Shown one piece after another: positions 19,581 to 27,641 of a DNA stretch of 64,000 nt (positions are counted from its first letter, which is position 1; every line of letters starts with the position of its first letter). Under the pieces are notes generated by a model. That model was not told the origin of the DNA and did no database searches. It saw nothing but the letters and a program-made list of their open reading frames with translations. A program made the position numbers and the translations under genes. The DNA comes from Solimonas flava DSM 18980 (GTDB lineage: Bacteria > Pseudomonadota > Gammaproteobacteria > Nevskiales > Nevskiaceae): the NCBI RefSeq assembly GCF_000426685.1, contig NZ_AUFV01000007.1, positions 62,001-126,000 of the forward strand. The letters run 5' to 3'.

Positions 19581-21212
19581 TCAGGTGATGACGTCGGGCG
19601 TCCGTCGCCCGGTCAGCTCGCTGATCCGCGCCAGCTCGTCGATCGCCTTGGTCAGCGGTGCCAGCGCTTCGGCGGGGTCCCAGTGCAGACGGCCGGCATC
19701 GCGCTGATAGCGTTCCAGGTACACGCGCAGCGTCGCGCCCTTGGTGCCGGTGCCCGACAGGCGCAGCACCGCGCGGGCGTCGTCGCCGCAGACGATGCGC
19801 AGGCCTTGCGCGGTGGCGATGCTGCCGTCGGTCTTGTCGTGATAGCTGAACTCGTCGGCGAGCGTGACCGGCAGCTCGGCGAAGCTGCGCCCGGGTAGCG
19901 TCGCCAGTTCCGACGATACGCCCTGCATCACTGCCTCGGCCTGCGGTGCGGCCAGCTCCTCGTAGTCGTGGCGCGCGAAGTAGTGGCGGCCGAAGTGCAG
20001 CCAGTGCTGGTCGGCGATCTCGCGTACCGACTTGCCGGTCGCGGCGAGCACGTTGGCCCAGGCCAGCACCGCCCACAGGCCATCCTTCTCGCGCGCATGC
20101 GACGAGCTGGTGCCGAAGCTTTCCTCGCCGCAGATCGTGACGTCGCCGGCGTCGAGCAGGTTGCAGAAGAACTTCCAGCCGGTCGGCGTTTCGTACAGGG
20201 GCACGTGCAGCGCCTTGGCGACCTGATCGGCGGCGCGGCAGGTCGGCATCGAACGGGCGATGCCCCTGACGCCGTCGCGATAGCCGGGCAGCCGCTGCAG
20301 GTTGGCGGCGAGCATCGCCAGCGAATCGCCGGGCGAGACGAACAGGCCGCGGCCAAGGATCATGTTGCGATCGCCGTCGCCGTCGCTGGCGGCGATCAGG
20401 TCCGGCGCGTCGTCCTGATAGGCGAGGTCGGCGAGATGTTTGGCGTAGATCAGGTTCGGATCGGGGTGGCCGCCGCCGAAGTCCTCGAGCGGCACGGCGT
20501 TCATCACGCTGTTGCCCGGCGCGCCGAGCATTTCGACGAAGATGCGTTGCGCGTACGGGCCGGTGACGGCGTGCATGGCGTCGAAGCGCAGGCGCGCGCC
20601 GCGCTTGAGCCAGTCGCGCAGGCGGTCGAAATCGAACAGCTGCTGCATCAGGCGGGCGTAGTCGTCGACGCTGTCGACGATCTCGACCACGCAGTCGCCG
20701 AGCGTCTGCTCGCCGCGACGATCAATGTCGATCGGCGCGGCGTCGAGCACGCGGTAGCGCGCGATCATCTTGCTGTACTCGAAGATGCGTGCTGTCAGAC
20801 CTTCGCTCGCCTGGCCGCCGCCGGCGACGTTGAATTTGAGGCCGAAGTCGCCGTCCGGGCCGGCCGGGTTGTGGCTCGCCGTCAGCAGCAGGCCGCCGGC
20901 GGCCTGGCGCACGCGAATCAGGTTCGAGGCCGCCGGCGTCGACAGCAGGCCGCCCTGGCCGATGATCAGGCGGGCGATGCCGTTGGCCGCGGCGATCGCG
21001 GCGGTGGTCTGGATCGCGGCGCGGTTGTGATAGCGTCCGTCGCCCCCAATGACGAGGGTGCCGCCCCGGAGTTCGGGTACGCAGTCGAAGATCGACTGCA
21101 GATAGTTCTCCAGGTAATGCGGCTGCTGGAACACGGCGACTTTCTTGCGCAGACCCGCGGTACCGGCCTTCTGGTCGAGGTAAGGCTTGGTCTGGATGTC
21201 GCGGATCGCCAT
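19581..21212 (-). CDS. pgm: Phosphoglucomutase (alpha-D-glucose phosphate-specific)
   Basis: 543 residues. It interconverts glucose-1-P and glucose-6-P, feeding glycogen or UDP-glucose synthesis. The active-site serine loop T-A-S-H-N-P-A-G (about residue 115), metal loop D-G-D-G-D-R (about 280), sugar-binding loop G-E-E-S-F-G-T-S-S (about 370) and phosphate loop R-L-S-G-T-G-T-K-G are all present. T-K-P-Y-L-D-Q-K-A-G-T-A-G-L-R-K-K at the N-terminus is typical of eukaryote-like PgmA. No glycogen genes flank it. Confidence 0.95.
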   Translation of the reverse strand: MAIRDIQTKPYLDQKAGTAGLRKKVAVFQQPHYLENYLQSIFDCVPELRGGTLVIGGDGRYHNRAAIQTTAAIAAANGIARLIIGQGGLLSTPAASNLIRVRQAAGGLLLTASHNPAGPDGDFGLKFNVAGGGQASEGLTARIFEYSKMIARYRVLDAAPIDIDRRGEQTLGDCVVEIVDSVDDYARLMQQLFDFDRLRDWLKRGARLRFDAMHAVTGPYAQRIFVEMLGAPGNSVMNAVPLEDFGGGHPDPNLIYAKHLADLAYQDDAPDLIAASDGDGDRNMILGRGLFVSPGDSLAMLAANLQRLPGYRDGVRGIARSMPTCRAADQVAKALHVPLYETPTGWKFFCNLLDAGDVTICGEESFGTSSSHAREKDGLWAVLAWANVLAATGKSVREIADQHWLHFGRHYFARHDYEELAAPQAEAVMQGVSSELATLPGRSFAELPVTLADEFSYHDKTDGSIATAQGLRIVCGDDARAVLRLSGTGTKGATLRVYLERYQRDAGRLHWDPAEALAPLTKAIDELARISELTGRRTPDVIT

Positions 21213-21262
21213 GTTCGTCGTTCTGTTTGGTTTGCTTTCGGCCGGTATCTTATAGTCCTCTC

Positions 21263-21739
21263 ATGCAGGCTACTACGCATCTTTGCCCGTGCTGCGGCAA
21301 GCCGCGGCGCATCGCGCATCTGCTCGAGCTCTACGAGCGGAACTACCGCATGTTGCAGCGGCTGCTGCCGGCGCTCGACGGTCATGCGCCGCGCCAGCGC
21401 GTGGTCTCGCGCAGCGAGCGCGACTGTCCCCTGCATCTGGAGATTGTCGAGCGCGATCGTTACACGCAGACCTTGCGTCTGACTTACGAATTCGTCGACG
21501 AGGCCGGCGTGCGCCGGCAGCCGGACCTGTGGGTGCGCCTGTATCGCGACGCATCGGTCGCCGAAGCGCTCGAATGCAGCCAGCGCCCGCCGTGGGAGGC
21601 CGAGGACGACGCTGATCCTGCGGCGCATGCCTTCCTCTCGGCGCAGTGGCGTCGCAACCTGCTGCTCAACAAGTGGCTCGACTACCTGCTCGATCGCGGC
21701 CACGCCTTCGACGCCGCGCCGCTGCCGGAGCCGGCCTGA
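21263..21739 (+). CDS. DUF1249 (YqiB-like) protein of unknown function
   Basis: 158 residues from ATG 21263; a GTG-type extension to 21227 overlaps the pgm upstream region and is unlikely. The N-terminal C-P-C-C-G motif is followed by H-L-L-E-L-Y-E-R-N-Y and, further on, L-H-L-E-I-V-E-R-D-R-Y-T-Q-T-L-R-L-T-Y. The C-terminal half ends in an L-N-K-W-L-D-Y-L-L-D-R-G-H segment. These match the DUF1249 family (E. coli YqiB), whose biochemical role is not established. Divergent from pgm with only 50 bp between starts. Confidence 0.8.
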   Translation: MQATTHLCPCCGKPRRIAHLLELYERNYRMLQRLLPALDGHAPRQRVVSRSERDCPLHLEIVERDRYTQTLRLTYEFVDEAGVRRQPDLWVRLYRDASVAEALECSQRPPWEAEDDADPAAHAFLSAQWRRNLLLNKWLDYLLDRGHAFDAAPLPEPA

Positions 21740-21826
21740 GCGGATCGTTGCCGGCGCTGCCGTGCCGCGTCGGTTTGCGGAATCTCGCGGCGGCGTCCTG
21801 TTGATGCCGGAGGATGCGCGCCCGGC

Positions 21827-22324
21827 TCAGTCACGCAGGCGTTTCGGGAACTGGTAATCGCGCAGCGCGCCGTCGTGCTCCACCAGCTGCGCCCAATGTT
21901 CGATCGGTAACGCGATCTGCGCGACCGCGCAGGTCGGCAGATCGTCGAACGGGCAGCGTGCCAGGGCGTGCGCAAGTTCGCTGAGCCCCGGGTTGTGGCC
22001 GAACAGCATGACGTGACGATCCGCGTCGTCGAAGCCGCGCACCAGGCGCAGCAGCGTCGGCAGTGCGGCTTCGTAGACGCGGGGCTGGATCAGCAGTTGA
22101 TGGCCGTCGATGCCGAGGGCGTCGGCGAACAGGCGCGCCGTCGTGATCGCGCGCAGCGCCGGGCTGCTGACGATGCGGTCCGGCACGCCGAGCGCCTGGC
22201 GCGCCCACGCCGCCATGCGCGGCGCGTCACGGCGACCGCGGTCGTTGAGCGGGCGTTCGAAATCGCTGAGTTCGGGATTGTCCCACGACGATTTGGCGTG
22301 GCGGACGAGAGTGAGCAGGTGCAT
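21827..22324 (-). CDS. sixA: SixA-like phosphohistidine phosphatase
   Basis: 165 residues. Histidine-phosphatase superfamily: catalytic L-V-R-H-A-K-S-S-W at residues 6-14 (the nucleophile is the His after Arg), a second Arg in the R-P-L-N-D-R-G segment, and the distal G-H-N-P-G motif. In E. coli SixA dephosphorylates the HPr-like domain of PTS-Ntr proteins and ArcB. The substrate here is not evident. Confidence 0.85.
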   Translation of the reverse strand: MHLLTLVRHAKSSWDNPELSDFERPLNDRGRRDAPRMAAWARQALGVPDRIVSSPALRAITTARLFADALGIDGHQLLIQPRVYEAALPTLLRLVRGFDDADRHVMLFGHNPGLSELAHALARCPFDDLPTCAVAQIALPIEHWAQLVEHDGALRDYQFPKRLRD

Positions 22325-22418
22325 GGATGCGAGTATTCCGCATCGGTGACGCGCGCATCCACCGCGGCGGCGCGGAAGATCCGGTCGGCCCGGATCCGCC
22401 GCGCGGCTCGCGTTGTGC

Positions 22419-24818
22419 CTAGAACTGCCAGCTCAAGGTTGCGCTGACCCCGCGCGGGGCCGCGTAGTAGGACTGCGACCAGTACAGGCTGGTCAGGTAC
22501 TTTTCGTCGGTGACGTTATTGAGGTTCACCGTCAGATCCATGAACTCGGTAATGCGGTAGGCGCCCATCAGGTCGAGCACCGCGTAGGCGTCCTGGCGGG
22601 TCTTGACCGGCGCGCCGCTGTACAGCGTGTCGATGCGGTAAATCTCGTCCTGCCAGCGCACGCTGGCGCCGAGCCGGAGCGCGTTGAGCATCGGCAGGCG
22701 GTAGCGGGTCGTCAGGCGCGCGGTCTTGCGGGGCACGAAGGTGCGTGCGTCTTCGCCATCCGGGCCTTCGATCTTCATCTGCGTGTAGCCGGCGCTGAGC
22801 GACCAGCCGGGCAGGATCTCGCCGACGACGTCGACTTCGAAGCCGGTCGAGGTCGCATCCCGGGCGACGTAGAACTGCCGGCCGTAGCTGTCGTAGCCGC
22901 CGGCTTCGGCGGTGTTGTTCTGTTCGACGCGGAACACCGCGAGGCTCGCGTTGAGGCGCCGGTCGAGCCACTCGCCCTTGACACCGCCTTCGAGGTTGCT
23001 GCCCTCGATCGGTTCGAGCACCTGGTGCTGCTCGTCGACTTCGGTCTGCGGATTGAAGATCTGCGCGTAGCTGGCGTACAGCGAGTAGTGCGGCGCCACG
23101 TCCCAGACGATGCCGACGTAGGGGCTGAGATCATCGGCCTGATACTGGTGCTGTACGTTGTAGCTTTCGCCCGACGTCTCGGCGTGCGTGAAGTTGGCGC
23201 CGGTCAGCAGCTTCAGCGCGTCGGCGAGGTTCCAGCGCGCTGCGGCGTAGAGGCTCTGACGGCGGTTCGCGAATTCGGCGCCGATCGAGGAGGCATCGTA
23301 GGCGTAGTGCGGGAAGCTGCCGTCCCAGCTCGCGAGATCCGGCACCGCGTCGCCGATGTGGGTGTTGTACTTCGACAACTGGCTGTTGTCGTCCTTCGAC
23401 CAGCTGGCGCCCAGCATGAGATCGTGGCGGCGGCCCAGCAGCGTGAACGGGCCGCCGGCATAGACGTCGCCGATCCATTGCGTTTCGGTCGAGCTGAACT
23501 GCGAGGGGTAGCTGAACAGACCCGTGCCGTCGTTGGGGTCGGGTTCGCCGTAGACGTAGAAAAGATCGGAGTCGGCTTCCAGGCGTCGGCGCGTCAGCAC
23601 GGCGGACGCCTTCCACTCCTCGCCGAGTCGCCGGCTCAGTTCGGCGAAGGCCGTCTGGTCGCTGTTGTCCCAGTACGACCAGTCGGCGGATGTGCTCGTC
23701 GAGCGATCGTAGTGGGTCGGCGTGCCGTCGCTGTGCCACAGCGGCAGCGCGCCCCACATCGGGCTGTCGGCATGCAGGCTCTGCTGCGAGAAGCCGAGCG
23801 TCAGCATCGTATCCGGAGCGAGGTCGGCTTCGACGATGCCGTAGCCGACGGTCTTGTCGCGCGAGTAGCGGTCGAGATACGAGTCCTTGTGCTCGGCGAC
23901 GCCGACGATGCGGCCGCGCACGTGGCCGCCGTCGTCGAGCGCGCCGGAGACGTCGACGTCGAGGCGGCGCTGTCCCCAGGAGCCGAGCGTCGCGGCGATG
24001 TCGCCCTGCAGGCCCGCGGTCGGACGCTTGCGCACGAAGTTGATCGTCGCCGACGGGTTGCCGGTCGAGGACTGCAGGCCGTTGGCGCCGCGCAGCGCCT
24101 CGACGCGGTCATAGATCGCGACGTCGACGTCGCCCCACTGGTTGCCGTTGGCGAACGGCACGCCGATGCCATCGACCTGGAAGTTGGTGATGTCGAAGCC
24201 GCGTGCCGTGTAGTAGGTGCGGTCGGTCTCGACGCGTTCGACGTTGATGCCGGTCGCGTGCGTGAGTAGATCGTTGACGCTTTGCAGCGCGAAGTCCTGG
24301 ATCTCCGCCTGTGTGATCACGCTGATCGACTGCGGCGTCTCGCGCAGCGACAGCGGCAGGCGGGTCGCGGCGCTGCTCGAACGCACGGCGTACTGATCGC
24401 CGAGGCGCCGGCCGGTGACGTGCACGACGGCGATGCCGTCGGCGTCCTCGCCGAGCTGCAGCCGATAGCTGCCGTCCGGCTGGGCGTAGGCCTGGAGGCC
24501 GGAGCCGGCGAGCAGTCGCGCCAGGTCCTCGTCCGGCGCATGACGGGCGGCGAGGCCGGCGCTTCTGCGCCCGGCGACCAGCGCAGGCGTGTACTGCAGG
24601 CGCAGGCCGGTGCTCGCGGCGTAGCGCTCCAGCGCCGTGCCCAGCGGGCCGTCAGCGATCGCCGGGCTCGCCGTCTCGGCGCCGTTTGCCGCCGGCGGTG
24701 CGGCGACGGCGATCGTCGGGATCAGCCCGATGCCGACGCTCAGCAGCAGGCCGCGCGCGGCGTCGGCCAGCGGAGCGGGGGCGAAGGTGCGGGCGGAGGC
24801 GGGGAAGGTTTGCGGCAT
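22419..24818 (-). CDS. TonB-dependent ferric-siderophore receptor with N-terminal STN domain
   Basis: 799 residues. Signal peptide to about residue 40, then a secretin/TonB short N-terminal (STN) domain (about 55-125) of the FecA/FpvA type. The plug domain (about 150-270) contains L-R-E-T-P-Q-S-I-S-V-I-T and D-G-I-G, and the 22-strand barrel ends in S-A-T-L-S-W-Q-F with terminal Phe. An STN domain usually contacts an anti-sigma factor, yet no FecI/FecR-like genes are adjacent. A Fur-box-like sequence lies 28 bp before the start, so iron control is likely. Confidence 0.92.
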   Translation of the reverse strand: MPQTFPASARTFAPAPLADAARGLLLSVGIGLIPTIAVAAPPAANGAETASPAIADGPLGTALERYAASTGLRLQYTPALVAGRRSAGLAARHAPDEDLARLLAGSGLQAYAQPDGSYRLQLGEDADGIAVVHVTGRRLGDQYAVRSSSAATRLPLSLRETPQSISVITQAEIQDFALQSVNDLLTHATGINVERVETDRTYYTARGFDITNFQVDGIGVPFANGNQWGDVDVAIYDRVEALRGANGLQSSTGNPSATINFVRKRPTAGLQGDIAATLGSWGQRRLDVDVSGALDDGGHVRGRIVGVAEHKDSYLDRYSRDKTVGYGIVEADLAPDTMLTLGFSQQSLHADSPMWGALPLWHSDGTPTHYDRSTSTSADWSYWDNSDQTAFAELSRRLGEEWKASAVLTRRRLEADSDLFYVYGEPDPNDGTGLFSYPSQFSSTETQWIGDVYAGGPFTLLGRRHDLMLGASWSKDDNSQLSKYNTHIGDAVPDLASWDGSFPHYAYDASSIGAEFANRRQSLYAAARWNLADALKLLTGANFTHAETSGESYNVQHQYQADDLSPYVGIVWDVAPHYSLYASYAQIFNPQTEVDEQHQVLEPIEGSNLEGGVKGEWLDRRLNASLAVFRVEQNNTAEAGGYDSYGRQFYVARDATSTGFEVDVVGEILPGWSLSAGYTQMKIEGPDGEDARTFVPRKTARLTTRYRLPMLNALRLGASVRWQDEIYRIDTLYSGAPVKTRQDAYAVLDLMGAYRITEFMDLTVNLNNVTDEKYLTSLYWSQSYYAAPRGVSATLSWQF

Positions 24819-24845
24819 GACGGGTCCGGATTCTTTGTGAATTTA

Positions 24846-24864
24846 AATAATAATAATTATCATT
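24846..24864 (-). promoter_or_regulatory. Fur box upstream of the siderophore receptor
   Basis: Matches the 19-bp Fur consensus GATAATGATAATCATTATC at 14 of 19 positions, in a short AT-rich patch otherwise unusual for this GC-rich DNA. It lies immediately upstream of the receptor start, where it would block its promoter under iron-replete conditions. Confidence 0.75.
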
Positions 24865-25318
24865 TGAATTAATGAAAAGGGTGACCGGACGTCCGGCTTG
24901 GCGAAGGCTGAGAACGGCCGCAGCGCTCAGCCGGATGTCAACGGGAGGAATCGGCCGGCAGTTGGCGCCGGCGTCGGGAATGCCGCGGGTTGGGGATTGG
25001 CCCTGTTCACGCCCATCGCGTCGTTGAGGCCGGCCCCGTTCCGCCACAGCGCAAAGAACGGGGAGCGACATGTACCGGGCATCCCTGAGCAACGGAGTCG
25101 TTCGCGCAGTGCACGGCCCCGCGAGGTGGCCACCGTCGTTTCATGGGGGGCTGCAGGGATGCCGTCCGGCGAGCCGCCGGGCGTGGGGCGGCCGTGCAAA
25201 GGGAAGGCGCGGGCCGCGCCGCCGGGCGATTCCCGAGAAACAGTCCGCAACGCCGCATCACGGCCAGCCAGACGAACCCGCGGCGACGCTATCGGCGTTG
25301 CTGTCGGCGTAACGGGCC
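24865..25318. other. Gap without a supported gene between the receptor promoter and rsmJ
   Basis: About 450 bases. Open frames exist on both strands (for example 24927-25250 minus) but have no SD, no family resemblance and arginine/proline-rich composition typical of chance frames in GC-rich DNA. I see no RNA gene or terminator; a CGGACGTCCG palindrome lies near 24888. Confidence 0.5.
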
Positions 25319-26011
25319 CTAAGCCTCGGGCAGATAGACGTCGTAGCGCGCCTGCGTGCCGCTGATCTGGAACGCCGGCTTGCGGTCGGCGAGGAATGGC
25401 GCGGCGCTCGGTCGCTTGACGACGACGCGCAGGCGCGCGCAGGCGAGCGCCGGGGCGAGCAGCGCCGAAGCATCCGGATCGCTGCCGGTCAGCTCGCGCA
25501 GCAGCTGCATTTCCTTCTGCGGCAGGGCCTGCTTGCCGCGGTGCGGATACATGGGGTCGAGGTGTACGACATCCCAGCGCCGTCCGCTGCGCATCAGTGC
25601 GACGGCGTCGCCGGCGATCAGCTCGATGCGCGCGGCGGCCTCGTGCCAGTGCGGATCGGCGAGGGCGCGTGTGCGGGCATCCTCGAGGAGTGCGGCGAAC
25701 AGGGGCTGGCGTTCGGCCATCGTCACCCGCGCGCCGAGCGCGGCAAGCGTGAAGCCGTCGCGGCCGAGTCCGGCGGTGGCGTCGAGCACCTCGGCCTGCG
25801 GATGCTTGTGCAGGCCGATCGCGCGCGGCAGCAGCTGCTTCTTGCCGGCGGCGACGCGGCGCGTCAATTCGGCGTCGGTCCAGTCACAGCGCACCGGCTT
25901 GAACTCGGGATGGTGGCGCGCGTGCAGTTCGAGCCCGCTGCTGCCGCGCTCCAGCGCAAACGAAAAACCCCGGGCCTCGGGGCCCGGGGTCGTGTCCTGC
26001 GTGTCCGACAA
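25319..26011 (-). CDS. rsmJ: 16S rRNA m2G1516 methyltransferase RsmJ
   Basis: 230 residues. SAM-dependent guanine-N2 methyltransferase of the YhiQ family. Motif I is V-L-D-A-T-A-G-L-G-R-D-G-F (about 72-84), motif IV is H-L-D-P-M-Y-P-H, followed by K-Q-A-L-P-Q-K-E-M and V-V-V-K-R-P. The only start upstream of the conserved N-terminal region is TTG 26011, three bases after the stop of the SCP2 gene and without an SD, so reinitiation is likely. A strong terminator hairpin lies inside codons 8-16 of this frame. Confidence 0.9.
   Translation of the reverse strand: MSDTQDTTPGPEARGFSFALERGSSGLELHARHHPEFKPVRCDWTDAELTRRVAAGKKQLLPRAIGLHKHPQAEVLDATAGLGRDGFTLAALGARVTMAERQPLFAALLEDARTRALADPHWHEAAARIELIAGDAVALMRSGRRWDVVHLDPMYPHRGKQALPQKEMQLLRELTGSDPDASALLAPALACARLRVVVKRPSAAPFLADRKPAFQISGTQARYDVYLPEA
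25963..25989 (-). terminator. Rho-independent terminator of the SCP2 gene, embedded in rsmJ codons
   Basis: On the minus strand a perfect 9-bp stem (CCCCGGGCC/GGCCCGGGG, 25981-25989 with 25968-25976) has a 4-nt loop and is followed by TTTTT (25967-25963). Confidence 0.85.
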
Positions 26012-26014
26012 GAC

Positions 26015-26329
26015 TTAGAGCTTGCTGGAGTCGAACAGGGCCGGCAGGCGCTGCGCGAGCATCAGGTCGCCCTCGACCTGCAGCTTGCCGGTCATGAACG
26101 CGGTCATGCCATTGAGTTCGCCCTTCATCAGCGCGACGAGATCGTCGTCTTCCATCGTGATCGTCACATCGGCGGTGCTGGACACGCCGTCGACGATCGA
26201 GCACGCGCCGTTCTTGACGACGGCATGGACCGGCTGCGAGCAGTTGAACTGGATCGTGCAATCGGTGCCGCTCGCCTCGGCGGCGTTGAAGGCGGACGGC
26301 AGGTTCTTCAGCAGTTCAGCAGCAGACAT
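26015..26329 (-). CDS. SCP2 sterol-carrier-like domain protein
   Basis: 104 residues, a single SCP2 domain: F-N-A-A-E-A-S-G-T-D-C-T-I-Q-F..., V-T-I-T-M-E-D-D-D-L-V-A-L-M-K-G-E, then A-F-M-T-G-K-L-Q-V-E-G-D-L-M-L-A-Q-R-L. Family members bind lipids or acyl-CoA in the cytosol; the ligand is unknown. ATG 26329 has a GGAGC SD. The terminator that ends this transcript lies within the next gene. Confidence 0.88.
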   Translation of the reverse strand: MSAAELLKNLPSAFNAAEASGTDCTIQFNCSQPVHAVVKNGACSIVDGVSSTADVTITMEDDDLVALMKGELNGMTAFMTGKLQVEGDLMLAQRLPALFDSSKL

Positions 26330-26420
26330 GAAACGCTCCGGAAATAGTGTGAGGAGGGCGCATCGTAAGCCCAGCCCGCCGCGCCGTACAACCCAAGAAT
26401 GGACGAGATGGAAAGCCCGC

Positions 26421-26699
26421 TTACTGGTGCTGCGGCGGGGCGTCGCGCAGCGACGCCAGCAAGGCCGTGGCGAAATCGGGCGCGAGCAGCACGACGTTGA
26501 TGCTGTTGCCGTGGATGCGACCCTGCGTGCGCAGCGTTGCGATCTCGGATGTGGCCAGACGATGATCGAGCACGCGGTAGTCGACGCCTTCCTCGCGCAG
26601 CGCCGCGAGCTGCTTGAAGCGGCGGAACGCGTGGCCCTTGGCGAGCCCGGCGGCGGCGTCGATCTCGCGCAGCGTCAGCCAGCCTCGGTAAGGATTCAT
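26421..26699 (-). CDS. Small HTH-like protein coupled to a thioesterase gene
   Basis: 92 residues, unrecognised. The N-terminal half (T-L-R-E-I-D-A-A-A-G-L-A-K-G-H-A-F-R-R-F) reads like a helix-turn-helix or MerR-like recognition segment, followed by E-E-G-V-D-Y-R-V-L-D and a C-terminal part G-R-I-H-G-N-S-I-N-V-V-L-L. ATG 26699 overlaps the preceding thioesterase stop (ATGA), so it is the third gene of a coupled set. A DNA-binding role is only suggested by the helical pattern. Confidence 0.6.
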   Translation of the reverse strand: MNPYRGWLTLREIDAAAGLAKGHAFRRFKQLAALREEGVDYRVLDHRLATSEIATLRTQGRIHGNSINVVLLAPDFATALLASLRDAPPQHQ

Positions 26700-27142
26700 T
26701 CCGACGTCGACAGCAGGAAATGAGCGCGCGCGATGGCGATCGGCCGCGCCGGATCGCTTTGCCAGCAGCGGATCTGCGTCTGCGCGACACGACTGCCGAG
26801 ACGCGTGATCTCGCAATCCGCATACAGGTCCTCGGGGCGGCCCGACAGCAGGTAGTCGACCGCGAAGTCGATGCTCTTCGGCATGCGCTCGGCGTCGAGC
26901 TGCAGCAGCAGGTGCAGCAGCGCGGTGTTTTCCATGAACGCTGCGGTCACGCCGCCGTGCCATGCCGGCAGGCGCGGGTTGCCGACCAGACTGTCGCGGA
27001 ACGGCAGGCGCAGGCGCGGCCGCTGCTCGTGCGTCTCGACCCGCATGCCGAGAAAGCGCGCGTACGGAATCAGCGCGACCAGCGGCGCGTAGTCGCCGCG
27101 TTCGCGCGCCGCGCGCCGGGCTTCAATCCAGGCGCCGCTCAT
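26696..27142 (-). CDS. Hotdog-fold thioesterase, PaaI-like (second of pair)
   Basis: 148 residues from ATG 27142; a 276-codon frame reaching 27526 is an overlap artefact. Hotdog signature: P-A-W-H-G-G-V-T-A-A-F-M-E-N-T-A, then S-I-D-F-A-V-D-Y-L. Acyl-CoA thioesterase activity is inferred from fold. Overlaps both neighbours by 4 bp. The catalytic acidic position is a Glu (M-E-N-T) rather than the Asp of its upstream partner, suggesting different substrates. Confidence 0.8.
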   Translation of the reverse strand: MSGAWIEARRAARERGDYAPLVALIPYARFLGMRVETHEQRPRLRLPFRDSLVGNPRLPAWHGGVTAAFMENTALLHLLLQLDAERMPKSIDFAVDYLLSGRPEDLYADCEITRLGSRVAQTQIRCWQSDPARPIAIARAHFLLSTSE

Positions 27143-27594
27143 GGCGCACCGCCGTGGCCGGGGCGCGGGGCGTTCGAGCGCATGAAGACCAGCTGCGCGC
27201 TGGCGATCGGCTGCCCCTCGTCGTGCTGCCAGACGGTGGCGCGGACGAAGGCGATGCTCTGCGTCAGGCGAAAGCAGCTGGTGCGGCAATGCACGGCCGC
27301 GCCGCGAAACGCCGGCCGCAGGTAATCCATGCGCAGATCGAGCGTGGCGATCGGCTCGCGCTGGCCGACGCGGGCCAGTACCGCGAGCCCGGCGGCGCTG
27401 TCGACCAGCACGGTGATGACGCCGGGATTGATGCGACCGCTCTCGCTGTCGCCGAGCCAGTCCTCGCGCCAGGGCAGGATCAGGACCGCGGCGTCGGCGC
27501 TGAGCGCGCCGACCTGCATGCCGCATTCGGCCATGTGCGGGGACAGCGCGAGATAGCGCTCGCGCAGCGCGTCGATGAAGTCGGGGTCGCTCAT
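27139..27594 (-). CDS. Hotdog-fold thioesterase, PaaI-like (first of pair)
   Basis: 151 residues. PaaI/YdiI-type hotdog: I-N-P-G-V-I-T-V-L-V-D-S-A-A-G-L-A-V holds the catalytic Asp, followed by P-I-A-T-L-D-L-R-M-D-Y-L-R-P-A. First gene of a three-gene unit (thioesterase, thioesterase, HTH-like protein) joined by two ATGA overlaps. Divergent from the Nudix gene with about 47 bp between starts. Confidence 0.85.
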   Translation of the reverse strand: MSDPDFIDALRERYLALSPHMAECGMQVGALSADAAVLILPWREDWLGDSESGRINPGVITVLVDSAAGLAVLARVGQREPIATLDLRMDYLRPAFRGAAVHCRTSCFRLTQSIAFVRATVWQHDEGQPIASAQLVFMRSNAPRPGHGGAP

Positions 27595-27641
27595 GGCCGC
27601 GATTCTAGGTCGAGCCCGGCGGCTCCGCTAAACTGGCGGCG

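Noticed and set aside
24927-25250. 107-codon minus frame in the gap between the receptor and rsmJ
   Set aside because: No SD, low-complexity Pro/Ala/Arg composition, no recognisable motif.
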